From contig CALDPJ010000011.1 in the NCBI GenBank assembly GCA_937911795.1, positions 1 to 7,687 on the forward strand: 7,687 nucleotides of DNA. The letters are read 5' to 3'. The DNA is from an uncultured Flavobacteriales bacterium. Lineage in GTDB: Bacteria; Bacteroidota; Bacteroidia; Flavobacteriales_D; SKUL01. A program made the translations under genes and the position numbers. Below, one piece after another: positions 1 to 6,548 of the stretch (positions are counted from its first letter, which is position 1; each line of letters opens with the position of its first letter). The notes under the pieces were generated by a model that saw nothing but the letters and a program-made list of their open reading frames with translations, did no database searches and was not told the DNA's origin.

Positions 1-602
1 ATGTTGTTGTTTGCTTTGACTTCGGATTCTTTGAAAAAATCTGTTTCGATGGATCCCGGATTCAGACAGGTGACTTTGATTTGATCATTGCGCAATTCTT
101 TGGCCAGTGCTTCGCTGAATCCCTGGACGCCAAATTTGGTGGCGCAATATCCTGATCTTTCCATGCTTCCTGTTTTGCCGAGTATCGAGCCGATATTGAT
201 AATGTGTGTCGTTGCCGTTTTTCTTTTCATGAACGGCACCAAACCCGAAGTCAGGTAAAAAACTCCGTTGAGATTTGTATTGATCATTTGATGCCACTGT
301 TCCAGGGGTAGTTCGTCGATTCGCCCAAAATATCCTGCTCCGGCATTGTTGATGAGTATGTCTGGACTGAATTTTTCATTGAAAGTTTCAGAAATCCACT
401 TTGCTACAGCGGTCTGGTCGGTAAGATCAACCACAACCGGAACGAAAGACTCACCCAGTTTTCCGTGAAGTTTTTGTAAGTCCTTTTCATTTCTGGCAAG
501 TCCGAAAACCGTGGCCCCGTTGCCGACCAATACTTCGGCGCAGGCTGCACCAAGACCTTTGCTGGCACCTGAAACCACAGCCACTTTAGATTCGATATTC
601 AT
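1..602 (-). CDS. Short-chain dehydrogenase/reductase (SDR), 3' end missing
   Basis: This is a classical NAD(P)(H)-dependent SDR oxidoreductase, presumably cytoplasmic, acting on an unidentified alcohol or carbonyl substrate. The frame is open from an ATG at 602-600 to the left edge, giving 200 residues; classical SDRs are about 230-250, so some 30-50 C-terminal residues lie outside. Visible motifs are the Rossmann glycine motif SGASKGLG (11-18), Asp59 in VVDLTD, NNAG (85-88), Asn110, catalytic Ser139 in NIGS, the YxxxK pair Tyr152/Lys156, and NPGSIETDF after strand six. The Asn-Ser-Tyr-Lys tetrad is complete, so the enzyme should be active. It starts 15 bp after the stop of the AhpD-like gene and is probably its operon partner. 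The in-frame upstream stop is that gene's own TAA, and no other ATG lies between. The family is secure. The substrate is unknown, and a 3-oxoacyl-ACP-reductase-like role cannot be excluded. Confidence 0.93.
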   Translation of the reverse strand, partial: MNIESKVAVVSGASKGLGAACAEVLVGNGATVFGLARNEKDLQKLHGKLGESFVPVVVDLTDQTAVAKWISETFNEKFSPDILINNAGAGYFGRIDELPLEQWHQMINTNLNGVFYLTSGLVPFMKRKTATTHIINIGSILGKTGSMERSGYCATKFGVQGFSEALAKELRNDQIKVTCLNPGSIETDFFKESEVKANNN

Positions 603-617
603 GTTGAAGGAATAATT

Positions 618-962
618 TTAGTCTTGGTGCTTTTCCATTTCATCGATGGCAATTGCAGCGTGAGCTGTTGCAGCGCCGGCTCGCATTTCGGCGGCGACCC
701 AGATTGCTTCCATCAACTCTTCTTTGCTGGCTCCCTTCTTCATTGCCTGCGCTGTATGTCCGCGAATACAGTACGGACACTGCGTCACGTGAGCCACCGC
801 AACCGCGATTAGTTGTTTGGTTTTTTCATCCAAAGCACCTTCTTTAAATACTGTCCGGCTGAAATTCCTCCAGGCATCCATGGCGTCGGGTGCGAGCGCC
901 GCCTTTTTCTTGGAAATCTCGCGTGTAGCGGCCGGAAATAAATGGGCATCGTGTTCACTCAT
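618..962 (-). CDS. Carboxymuconolactone decarboxylase / AhpD-like family protein
   Basis: This 114-residue protein belongs to the CMD/AhpD-like all-helical family, whose redox-active members use a CxxC pair to reduce peroxides or carry thiol electrons. The core is the family signature CPYCIRGH, with Cys62, Cys65 and His69 in C-x2-C-x3-H spacing, preceded by a helix rich in Ala and Val (LIAVAVAHVT) and followed by the typical EELMEAIWVAAEMRAGAATAH-like helix in residues 81-101. The length fits single-domain members. With both cysteines and the histidine present, a thiol peroxidase or disulfide reductase role is more likely than true gamma-carboxymuconolactone decarboxylation, but this is inferred from the family. 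It lies 34 bp after the two-CxxC gene and 15 bp before the SDR gene, consistent with one transcript. The start ATG follows an A/T-rich leader without a Shine-Dalgarno sequence. Confidence 0.92.
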   Translation of the reverse strand: MSEHDAHLFPAATREISKKKAALAPDAMDAWRNFSRTVFKEGALDEKTKQLIAVAVAHVTQCPYCIRGHTAQAMKKGASKEELMEAIWVAAEMRAGAATAHAAIAIDEMEKHQD

Positions 963-996
963 AATTTATTATGTTTTATTAGAATTAAATTGAATT

Positions 997-1284
997 TTAC
1001 TCAGGTCGATGTGAATCCTCCGTTTCGCCACAGGTCGGGCAGGTACTTATTTCGCCCTCCTTTAATTTGATTCCATCGAGATGTTCTACAACAAACTGCT
1101 GAACCACCATATAGCGATCTTTGCCATTGTTGACGTCAATTTGTTTGTCCTTCATCAAAGTTCTGATCTTGTGATCGTATTCCTGGTATCCCCAGCATAC
1201 GGGACAAATTCCCTCCGGCGTTTTATTTTTTGTTGCGGATTCAGGTTCTTTAAAAAATTCTGAAAGCTGTTGTGCAATGTCCAT
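997..1284 (-). CDS. Small conserved-type protein with two CxxC pairs (putative zinc ribbon)
   Basis: This 95-residue soluble protein has no function I can name. From memory, similar short proteins are annotated as hypothetical in many Bacteroidota; I could not search for them. It has two cysteine pairs, Cys27/Cys30 in ICPVCWG and Cys82/Cys85 in TCPTCGE, about 50 residues apart. That spacing would suit a split zinc-binding site joining the two ends of the chain, or two redox thiol pairs. Between them lies a charged segment with KDKQIDVNN (45-53) and VVEHLDGIKL (66-75). There is no signal peptide or membrane segment. It is the first gene of the tight minus-strand group leading into the AhpD-like and SDR genes, with a candidate promoter and palindrome about 50-70 bp upstream. 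The location beside a CxxC peroxidase-like gene suggests a redox or metal-linked role, which is inference only. Confidence 0.85.
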   Translation of the reverse strand: MDIAQQLSEFFKEPESATKNKTPEGICPVCWGYQEYDHKIRTLMKDKQIDVNNGKDRYMVVQQFVVEHLDGIKLKEGEISTCPTCGETEDSHRPE

Positions 1285-1336
1285 AGCATTCTGTTTTTAT
1301 CCTTTTCTGCCCCTTAAAAATACATAATATTTAATA

Positions 1337-1354
1337 AAGGACAAATTTATCCTT
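1337..1354 (-). promoter_or_regulatory. Near-perfect palindrome over a candidate -7 element
   Basis: The 18-bp sequence AAGGACAAATTTATCCTT is symmetric about 1345/1346, with one mismatched pair (1342/1349). Read on the minus strand, 1349-1342 is TAAATTTG, a match to the Bacteroidota -7 consensus TAnnTTTG, which would place a transcription start near 1335, about 50 nt before the two-CxxC gene. No TTTG-type -33 box is evident at the expected distance. A dyad centred on the -7 element would suit repressor binding. It could instead fold in RNA as a weak terminator for the VOC gene, since AT-rich sequence follows on the minus strand, but the stem is only 5 bp and poor in GC. Confidence 0.4.
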
Positions 1355-1359
1355 ATTAC

Positions 1360-1425
1360 GGGGAGCCAGCATCCCTTGTACCACTACCCACTCTGGCAGT
1401 GCGTCCGCCTGGGCCTACATTTTTT
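1360..1425. other. Locally GC-rich, non-coding stretch after the VOC gene
   Basis: Between the VOC stop codon and the palindrome the sequence becomes clearly richer in G and C than the AT-rich gap around it. It contains short self-complementary pieces: GCCAG at 1365-1369 against CTGGC at 1393-1397, and CACT/AGTG flanking a 5-nt loop at 1389-1401. These stems are too short to call a terminator or an RNA gene. No convincing reading frame crosses it. Confidence 0.25.
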
Positions 1426-1920
1426 TCATTGCTCTTCCATCGTCGCCAACAAGCCATTCAGATCCAGCGGCCGTGTGAACATTTCTAAAGTTCCATCGTC
1501 TTTTTTCGGCCAGAATTCTTTGGGTCTGTCCCAGTACAACTCTACGCCGTTTCCATCCGGATCGTTTAAATACAAAGCCTCGGATACCCCATGATCCGAG
1601 GCTCCGGTAAGTGGATATTTCGCTTCCCGCAATCGAACAAAAATTTCCGCAAGATCTTTTCGTTTCGGGTAAACAATCGCCGTGTGAAACAAACCAACAC
1701 TATCTTCCGCCGCTGGCAGAGCACCTTTGCTCAACCAGGTATTTAAACCGATGTGGTGGTGATATCCTCCGGCCGAGAGAAAGGCTGCCTGGTTGCCGTA
1801 CATCATCGTGACTTCAAAGCCGAGTAAATCGCGGTAAAATGAAAGCGATTTTTGCAGATCAGATACTTTGAGATGTACATGCCCTATCCTTGTGGATGAA
1901 GGTGCAGTATATCGTTCCAT
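1426..1920 (-). CDS. VOC-fold protein (glyoxalase / extradiol dioxygenase-like)
   Basis: This 164-residue cytoplasmic protein has a single vicinal-oxygen-chelate unit of two beta-alpha-beta-beta-beta modules. The first module opens with GHVHLKVSDLQKSLSFY (13-29) and includes YHHHIGLNTW (53-62); the second opens with LFHTAIVY (77-84) and ends in DPDGNGVELYWDRP (120-133). By alignment with glyoxalase I, His14, His79 and Glu127 are the likely metal ligands. The SDHGVSEALYL segment (108-118) and C-terminal MFTRPLDLNGLL resemble VOC proteins often annotated as glyoxalase or catechol-2,3-dioxygenase-like. CatE-type dioxygenases have two such units in about 285 residues, so this is a one-unit relative and the name dioxygenase is not proven. 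It lies 141 bp upstream of the two-CxxC gene, on the same strand, and may be transcribed separately. No consensus promoter was found in front of it. Confidence 0.92.
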   Translation of the reverse strand: MERYTAPSSTRIGHVHLKVSDLQKSLSFYRDLLGFEVTMMYGNQAAFLSAGGYHHHIGLNTWLSKGALPAAEDSVGLFHTAIVYPKRKDLAEIFVRLREAKYPLTGASDHGVSEALYLNDPDGNGVELYWDRPKEFWPKKDDGTLEMFTRPLDLNGLLATMEEQ

Positions 1921-1980
1921 AGAATTATTTTTTTAGTATAAATGAATGATTTCACCCTTATAAAGATCAGAATTTTTAAG

Positions 1981-2025
1981 TGCAGAATTCCCCGCCAATA
2001 TTATCCGGGACTTTTTTGTTCTGCA
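1981..2025. repeat. Nested inverted repeat in the VOC/antiporter divergent gap
   Basis: Perfect 7-bp arms TGCAGAA (1981-1987) and TTCTGCA (2019-2025) enclose 31 bp that themselves hold CCCG (1991-1994) and CGGG (2006-2009), followed by six T residues at 2012-2017. The inner part has the order of a stem plus T-run on the plus strand, but no plus-strand gene precedes it, so a terminator makes little sense unless it acts in a leader of the antiporter mRNA. It could be a regulator site for either divergent gene. The rest of the 193-bp gap (1921-2113) shows no TAnnTTTG element on either strand. Confidence 0.35.
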
Positions 2026-2101
2026 ATCTTTAATAACTTAGCCAAAAAACAGCTTTGTTCCATCTGCTTTTTGATTCATTCATATTGACAGGTTGGAATA
2101 A

Positions 2102-2119
2102 GGTCACTGATTTATGACC
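2102..2119 (+). promoter_or_regulatory. Small hairpin overlapping the antiporter start codon
   Basis: GGTCA at 2102-2106 is complementary to TGACC at 2115-2119 with an 8-nt loop, so the paired arm includes the last two bases of the ATG at 2114-2116. Such a stem could lower initiation, but five base pairs may be chance. Confidence 0.2.
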
Positions 2120-3352
2120 ATAGCGATAATCATCATTTTTTGTACGCTGTTGCTGATTGCGTATCTGTTTGATTTAACTTCATCCAGGACCATGATTCCC
2201 TCAGTGATTTTGTTGTTAATCACAGGATGGATTGTCCGCCAAATCACCGGGTTCATTGGCATGGAACTGCCCGATTTCGATCCGGTGCTGCCGATTTTCG
2301 GAACCATCGGATTGATACTAATCGTCCTGGAAAGTGCACTTGATCTGAAACTCGACCGGTCTAAAAAAAGCCTGATTACCAAATCCTCCCTGGGTGCAGT
2401 GTTACCCATGATGGCACTTGGTTTTATCCTGGCGGGAATGTTTTATTATTTCGGTGGTTATACGTTTCAGGCCAGTCTTACAAACGCACTACCTTTTGTA
2501 GTTATCAGCAGCACCATTGCCCTTCCCAGCGTCCGCGATCTCCCACAGAAGGATAAAGATTTTGTGGTGTACGAAAGCAGCCTGTCCGAAATTATCGGTG
2601 TGTTGTTCTTCAATTTCGTTGCGCTCAATACCGTTTATGACCTGGTCTCCATCGGGAATTTCTGGCTTCAGATAGCGATAATTACTGTTATATCCTTTCT
2701 GGCTACCATTGCACTTTCATTCCTGCTGAGCAAAATTGAGCATGAAATAAAATTCGGTCCGATCATTCTGTTGGTCATACTGATTTATGCAGTGTCCAAA
2801 ATTTATCATCTGCCGGCGCTGGTTTTTATCCTGATGTTTGGTTTGTTCCTTGCCAACCTGGATAAAATTGAAGGTATGAAATGGATTCAAAGATTCCGCC
2901 CCGAACTACTGGATCGCGAGGTGAAAAAGCTCAAAGCCCTGGTTGCCGAAGCTGCGTTTGTAATCAAGGCATTGTTCTTTCTGTTGTTCGGTTATCTGAT
3001 TGAAGCGGCTCAATTGTTCGATTCGGAAACGCTGCTCTGGTCGGTTTCAATTGTGGTTATCATCTATTTTTTGAGATTTATCCAACTTAAAATTTCACGA
3101 TCACCTTTGCAACCATTGTTGTTTGTCGCTCCGCGCGGGTTGATTACGATCCTGCTGTTTCTGAGCATTTCACCGGCCAAACGAATTCTGCTCGTCAATA
3201 AATCTTTGGTTATTCAGGTGATTGTGCTGACGACGCTTATTATGATGTTCGGGTTAATGTTATCACAAAGGAGGCACAAAAAACTGGAACGAAGGGAAGA
3301 GTTGTTTGACGAAGCCGAATACGATGAGTTTTTAAAGTTGTCAGAGAAATAA
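2114..3352 (+). CDS. Monovalent cation:proton antiporter (CPA-type)
   Basis: This 412-residue inner-membrane protein exchanges Na+ or K+ for protons, by family; it should help with pH and salt homeostasis. Hydrophobic segments run almost throughout, with about 11-13 helices. Family landmarks are VISSTIALPSV (130-140), at the place of the unwound helix that reads TDP in CPA1 exchangers; YESSLSEIIGVLFF (153-166), matching the ESLLND ion-site helix; and APRGLITILLF (339-349), carrying the conserved late-helix Arg341. The ion-site pair is therefore Ser158-Glu159 rather than Asn-Asp, with Glu154 kept. No C-terminal TrkA or UspA regulatory domain follows; the protein ends in a charged tail of about 28 residues. 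An in-frame TGA at 2108-2110 fixes the start at 2114 or later. The DUF4173-type gene follows after 51 bp. Ion specificity cannot be read from the sequence. Confidence 0.9.
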   Translation: MTIAIIIIFCTLLLIAYLFDLTSSRTMIPSVILLLITGWIVRQITGFIGMELPDFDPVLPIFGTIGLILIVLESALDLKLDRSKKSLITKSSLGAVLPMMALGFILAGMFYYFGGYTFQASLTNALPFVVISSTIALPSVRDLPQKDKDFVVYESSLSEIIGVLFFNFVALNTVYDLVSIGNFWLQIAIITVISFLATIALSFLLSKIEHEIKFGPIILLVILIYAVSKIYHLPALVFILMFGLFLANLDKIEGMKWIQRFRPELLDREVKKLKALVAEAAFVIKALFFLLFGYLIEAAQLFDSETLLWSVSIVVIIYFLRFIQLKISRSPLQPLLFVAPRGLITILLFLSISPAKRILLVNKSLVIQVIVLTTLIMMFGLMLSQRRHKKLERREELFDEAEYDEFLKLSEK

Positions 3353-3403
3353 ACCCGAAAGCCACTCTGCAATAGAACACAGCTTTGTGCCGTTGACTAT
3401 CTC

Positions 3404-4918
3404 ATGAAAGTCAACCAACATCAACTCGCTGCCGTTTTGCTTACGGCCATTGTTTTCACCCTCCTGTTCTACAATCAAACCATCGGAATCAATTTATTGA
3501 TTTTCGAGGTCTTCATCCTCGGCATACTGCATTTCTTCAGGCGATTTACTTTTAATCGCGAATCGCTCATTGTTCTTTCCTGTACAGTAATCACCGGATT
3601 GTTGGTGGTTGTTCACAACTCGCAGTTTGTGATTTTCACCAACTTTCTCTCGCTGTTTCTGCTCACAGGAGTCCTTTTATATCCACAGGCCAAATCGCTC
3701 TTCTTTTCATTTTGCTTTGCATTTCGCAATTCATTTTTTGCACCCATAGAATTGTTTAAAGGATCCAATTTTCCGAATACGCCTATATCGCGGGTAGGAA
3801 ATGCACTAAAATGGATCAGGTTAACCGGATTGTCAGTTTTGGTTTTGGTGTTGTTTGTCGCAATGTACAAAGCTGCCAACCCGGTTTTTGATGGAATGAC
3901 CGCCGGCATCAGCCTGCACATCGGCAACCTTTTCACGGCGATATTCGGCAATATCAACGCCGCCGTGGTATTCACCTTTATTCTCGGTCTGATCATCAGC
4001 TCCTTCTTGATTTTTAAAACGCTTTCCGGGAAAATGATCAACCGGGCGGCAACGGCTTCGAACAACATGAGCAGAATTAAAAAACCGCAACAACGCATCC
4101 ACCTGTCGCTTGAACTGAAGCGCGAATGGAAAGCCGCAATCCTACTGCTGGTAATGTTGAATTTGTTGCTCTTGCTGATAAATATCATTGATATTTACTG
4201 GGTGTGGCTGAATTTTGAATGGGAAGGTGAATACCTGAAACAGTTTGTTCACGAAGGAACCACGGTGCTGATCATTTCCATTCTGATTTCGATTGCCATC
4301 AGCTTGTATTTATTTCGCGGAAACCTCAACTTCTTCAGCAAAAGTCCGGTTTTGAAAGGGCTCACCTATTTCTGGCTGGCTCAAAATGCGGTTCTTGCCA
4401 TCTCCGTTGGTGTTCGAAACTTCCACTACATTCAGTATTATGCATTGGCTTACAAGCGCATTGGAGTGATCTTCTTTCTGCTGGCCGTAATCATTGGTTT
4501 GATTACTGTCATGTATAAAATCAGAAATGTTCGCTCGGTATTTTATCTTCTGAGGGTTAATACCATGTCGGTTTTTCTGATCTTAATTGTCATGTCGCTC
4601 TTCAACTGGGATGGCATCATTGCGAAATATAATTTCAGTCATGCAGATCGTTCATTTGTACATTTCGATTTCCTGAGCACATTGAATCCCGGCACATTTC
4701 CGCACCTCGACAAAGATTTGGAAACCCTTAATAGAATTGAGCAGGGCAACGAGCGTTTTCCATCAAAAATTAAATACATGACCGCCGAAGAATTCCGGGA
4801 GCGCGTAGCGTATCGCAAAGAACACTTTCGGTTGCAATTCGAAAAACAGCATTGGCTATCGTGGAATCTTGCGTCTCAAAGAGCTTATGACTATGTGGCG
4901 GAAGAAAGTGATTCGTAA
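3404..4918 (+). CDS. DUF4173-type polytopic membrane protein
   Basis: This 504-residue integral membrane protein resembles the DUF4173 (DUF4153-related) family, which has no established function. I recognise the central block WVWLNFEWEGEYLKQFVHEG (267-285) and the following LYLFRGNLNFF, QNAVLAISVGVRNFHYIQYYALAYKR-like and RVNTMSVFLILIVMSLFNWD-like segments. Roughly 11 hydrophobic stretches are visible near residues 8-24, 28-44, 55-71, 76-93, 141-155, 183-204, 243-266, 287-304, 319-337, 352-371 and 385-401. A charged linker sits at 207-242, and a soluble C-terminal region follows from about 405. It lies 51 bp after the antiporter in the same orientation, so cotranscription is plausible. The region between is open in frame but contains no ATG, GTG or TTG, which makes the ATG at 3404 the first usable start. 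No Shine-Dalgarno sequence is evident. Its stop codon abuts that of the convergent kinase gene. Confidence 0.85.
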   Translation: MKVNQHQLAAVLLTAIVFTLLFYNQTIGINLLIFEVFILGILHFFRRFTFNRESLIVLSCTVITGLLVVVHNSQFVIFTNFLSLFLLTGVLLYPQAKSLFFSFCFAFRNSFFAPIELFKGSNFPNTPISRVGNALKWIRLTGLSVLVLVLFVAMYKAANPVFDGMTAGISLHIGNLFTAIFGNINAAVVFTFILGLIISSFLIFKTLSGKMINRAATASNNMSRIKKPQQRIHLSLELKREWKAAILLLVMLNLLLLLINIIDIYWVWLNFEWEGEYLKQFVHEGTTVLIISILISIAISLYLFRGNLNFFSKSPVLKGLTYFWLAQNAVLAISVGVRNFHYIQYYALAYKRIGVIFFLLAVIIGLITVMYKIRNVRSVFYLLRVNTMSVFLILIVMSLFNWDGIIAKYNFSHADRSFVHFDFLSTLNPGTFPHLDKDLETLNRIEQGNERFPSKIKYMTAEEFRERVAYRKEHFRLQFEKQHWLSWNLASQRAYDYVAEESDS

Positions 4919-6508
4919 TTATTTCCGCAGCGAGAAATAAAGAGTAGTTCCGTCTGATTCTTCAGACTCTATCCATATTTCTCCTCCCATGGATTTTACG
5001 ATTTTCTTACTTGCGGCCAACCCCATCCCGGTCCCGGTGTATTTTCCCCGATCGTGCAGTTGCTTAAATATTTTAAAGCACTTTTTTAACTGAATCTGAT
5101 CTATGCCAATGCCATTGTCTGAAATCGAAAATTTTAAAACACCTTTTCCGTCTTCTTCAAATTTTACTGAAATCTCTGGTTTGATATCCGGTTTCCGGAA
5201 TTTAATAGCATTATCGACCACATTGTAAAACAACTGATACATTTCATCTCTTTTTGCAATCAAATTTTTTGGCAAATCATCTGAAATAAATTCAATTTCT
5301 ACGGGTTGATGATGTGAACCCAGATCTTTCACCACATCCTGAACCACTTCATTCAGATCGACCGGGGAATAATCTTTGTCGTTTCCGATGCGCAGATAAT
5401 TTAGCATACCAGTAATCAGCACCCGCATTCGATCCGCGGAGACTATACTATAGTCGAGGAAAGATCTGGAGTCGGAATCAAGATTACGACCAAGCTTTTC
5501 TTCGATGAGTTTTACCGAGCTTATTACCGTGTGCATAGGTTCCTGTAAATCATGGCTGGTTATATAAACCAAATTTTCCAGTTCGTCATTTTTAGTCTGC
5601 AAATCGGTAAGTGTTCTTTCTAGTTGCTCCCTTGCCTCTTTTAATTCTGAAATATTGCGCAAACTGGAATTACTATATATCAACTTACCATCAAGATCAG
5701 TAATGCCATTGCAGGTAAACAGAACATTCAGCTTCTCCCCGTGCTTTGTTACAAGCGTCAGCTCAATATTTTCGATTTCGCCATTAGCCTCATAATTGTC
5801 GAACAGGCAGGTAACGACTTCTGCAGATGCTGCATCATAAAGAGTAGTAAATGGCTTATTGATCAGTTCATCACGAGTAAACCCTGTTTGCTGAAGCAAT
5901 GTTTGGTTACATTCTACAATAGTCATAGATGCAATGTCGATGGATGCCAGCATATCGGGAGAACTATGATACAAATCCATGTACTTCTTCCGGCTATCTG
6001 CAAATGCTTGCTCAGTATGATACTTACTGATAAAAAAGCGAACCTTATTGAGCAGTTCGATGGGCTCAAAAGGTTTGGTAATAAAGCTAAAGGCACCGTG
6101 TTCAAAACCTTTAAAAACATTTAACCGATCTGTAAAAATGGCCGAAATAAAGATGATCGGAATGTACGCGGTGTCCGGCTCGCTTCTTAATATTTCTGCC
6201 AGTTCATAACCGTCCATCTCCGGCATTTGGACATCCAATAGTGCCAGCGCAAAAGTGTGACGCAAAGTTAGCTGCAGCGCTTCGTTTCCACTACCCGCCT
6301 CGATCAACTCAACATCCAGTTCGGCAAGCACTTTTTTCAATGCTATCAGGTTCTCTGAACGGTCATCTACTATTAAAATCCTGGGTTTAACTTTTCCACT
6401 ATAAACGGGTGACATCCATTTTTCATCCGCGGTAGATGCGGGGAACTGAGAATTATCTGCAGGCATCGCCATTTTTTTTTCCAAATATAGATAAACAAGA
6501 TACGGCAT
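4919..6508 (-). CDS. REC-PAS-histidine kinase (soluble sensor kinase)
   Basis: This 529-residue cytoplasmic kinase has no membrane segment, unless the short hydrophobic start MPYLVYLYL is real. An N-terminal receiver domain (about 42-162) has Asp48/Asp49, phosphoacceptor Asp92 in LLDVQMPEMDG, Ser122 and Lys145. A PAS domain (about 172-290) follows, then a coiled-coil-like linker (290-315). The HisKA helix has His319 in TSHDLQEP, and the HATPase domain has Asn429/Asn433 (N box), DNGIGI (464-469) and GTGMGL (492-497). All key residues are present, so it should receive a phosphoryl group or dock a partner through REC and autophosphorylate at His319. It is divergent from cheR-cheB and probably works with them. 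ATG 6508 has AAGG five bases upstream. An alternative ATG at 6472, preceded by GGAAAAAAAA, would remove 12 residues and fits the candidate -7 element at 6489-6482 better. Its target regulator is not visible. Confidence 0.94.
   Translation of the reverse strand: MPYLVYLYLEKKMAMPADNSQFPASTADEKWMSPVYSGKVKPRILIVDDRSENLIALKKVLAELDVELIEAGSGNEALQLTLRHTFALALLDVQMPEMDGYELAEILRSEPDTAYIPIIFISAIFTDRLNVFKGFEHGAFSFITKPFEPIELLNKVRFFISKYHTEQAFADSRKKYMDLYHSSPDMLASIDIASMTIVECNQTLLQQTGFTRDELINKPFTTLYDAASAEVVTCLFDNYEANGEIENIELTLVTKHGEKLNVLFTCNGITDLDGKLIYSNSSLRNISELKEAREQLERTLTDLQTKNDELENLVYITSHDLQEPMHTVISSVKLIEEKLGRNLDSDSRSFLDYSIVSADRMRVLITGMLNYLRIGNDKDYSPVDLNEVVQDVVKDLGSHHQPVEIEFISDDLPKNLIAKRDEMYQLFYNVVDNAIKFRKPDIKPEISVKFEEDGKGVLKFSISDNGIGIDQIQLKKCFKIFKQLHDRGKYTGTGMGLAASKKIVKSMGGEIWIESEESDGTTLYFSLRK
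6482..6489 (-). promoter_or_regulatory. Candidate -7 promoter element for the kinase gene
   Basis: On the minus strand 6489-6482 reads TATATTTG, matching TAnnTTTG. Transcription would begin near 6475, only a few bases before the ATG at 6472, giving an almost leaderless message from that start and excluding the ATG at 6508. No -33 TTTG was found at the usual distance, so this may be chance. Confidence 0.25.
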
Positions 6509-6548
6509 ATACGCCTTATTTTTTCCGGATGTTACAAGCTGTAATATA

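Noticed and set aside
603..617. The AhpD-like and SDR genes are also in the same frame, possibly a fusion.
   Set aside because: Both match full single-domain families, the stop is clear, and the SDR begins normally before its Rossmann strand.
1365..1397. Possible terminator hairpin GCCAG/CTGGC after the VOC gene.
   Set aside because: The stem is only 5 bp with a 23-nt loop, and no T-run follows on the minus strand.
2049..2058. The 10-mer ACAGCTTTGT occurs here and at 3379-3388, upstream of both membrane-protein genes, possibly a shared regulatory site.
   Set aside because: The distances to the two starts differ (55 and 15 bp), the second copy would lie inside a likely operon, and no -7 element follows either copy.
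3353..3403. The antiporter and DUF4173 genes share a frame, separated by one TAA and 17 sense codons, suggesting a readthrough fusion or a recent split.
   Set aside because: A shared frame is expected one time in three, and both proteins look complete with their own start and end. Nothing supports readthrough.
3613..4188. A 191-codon open frame on the minus strand inside the DUF4173 gene.
   Set aside because: The plus-strand protein has a convincing membrane topology and family match. The reverse frame has low-complexity composition typical of a shadow of hydrophobic codons.
5741..6124. A 127-codon plus-strand frame inside the kinase gene.
   Set aside because: It is antisense to the PAS and receiver domains, whose motifs are intact, and it shows no recognisable family features.
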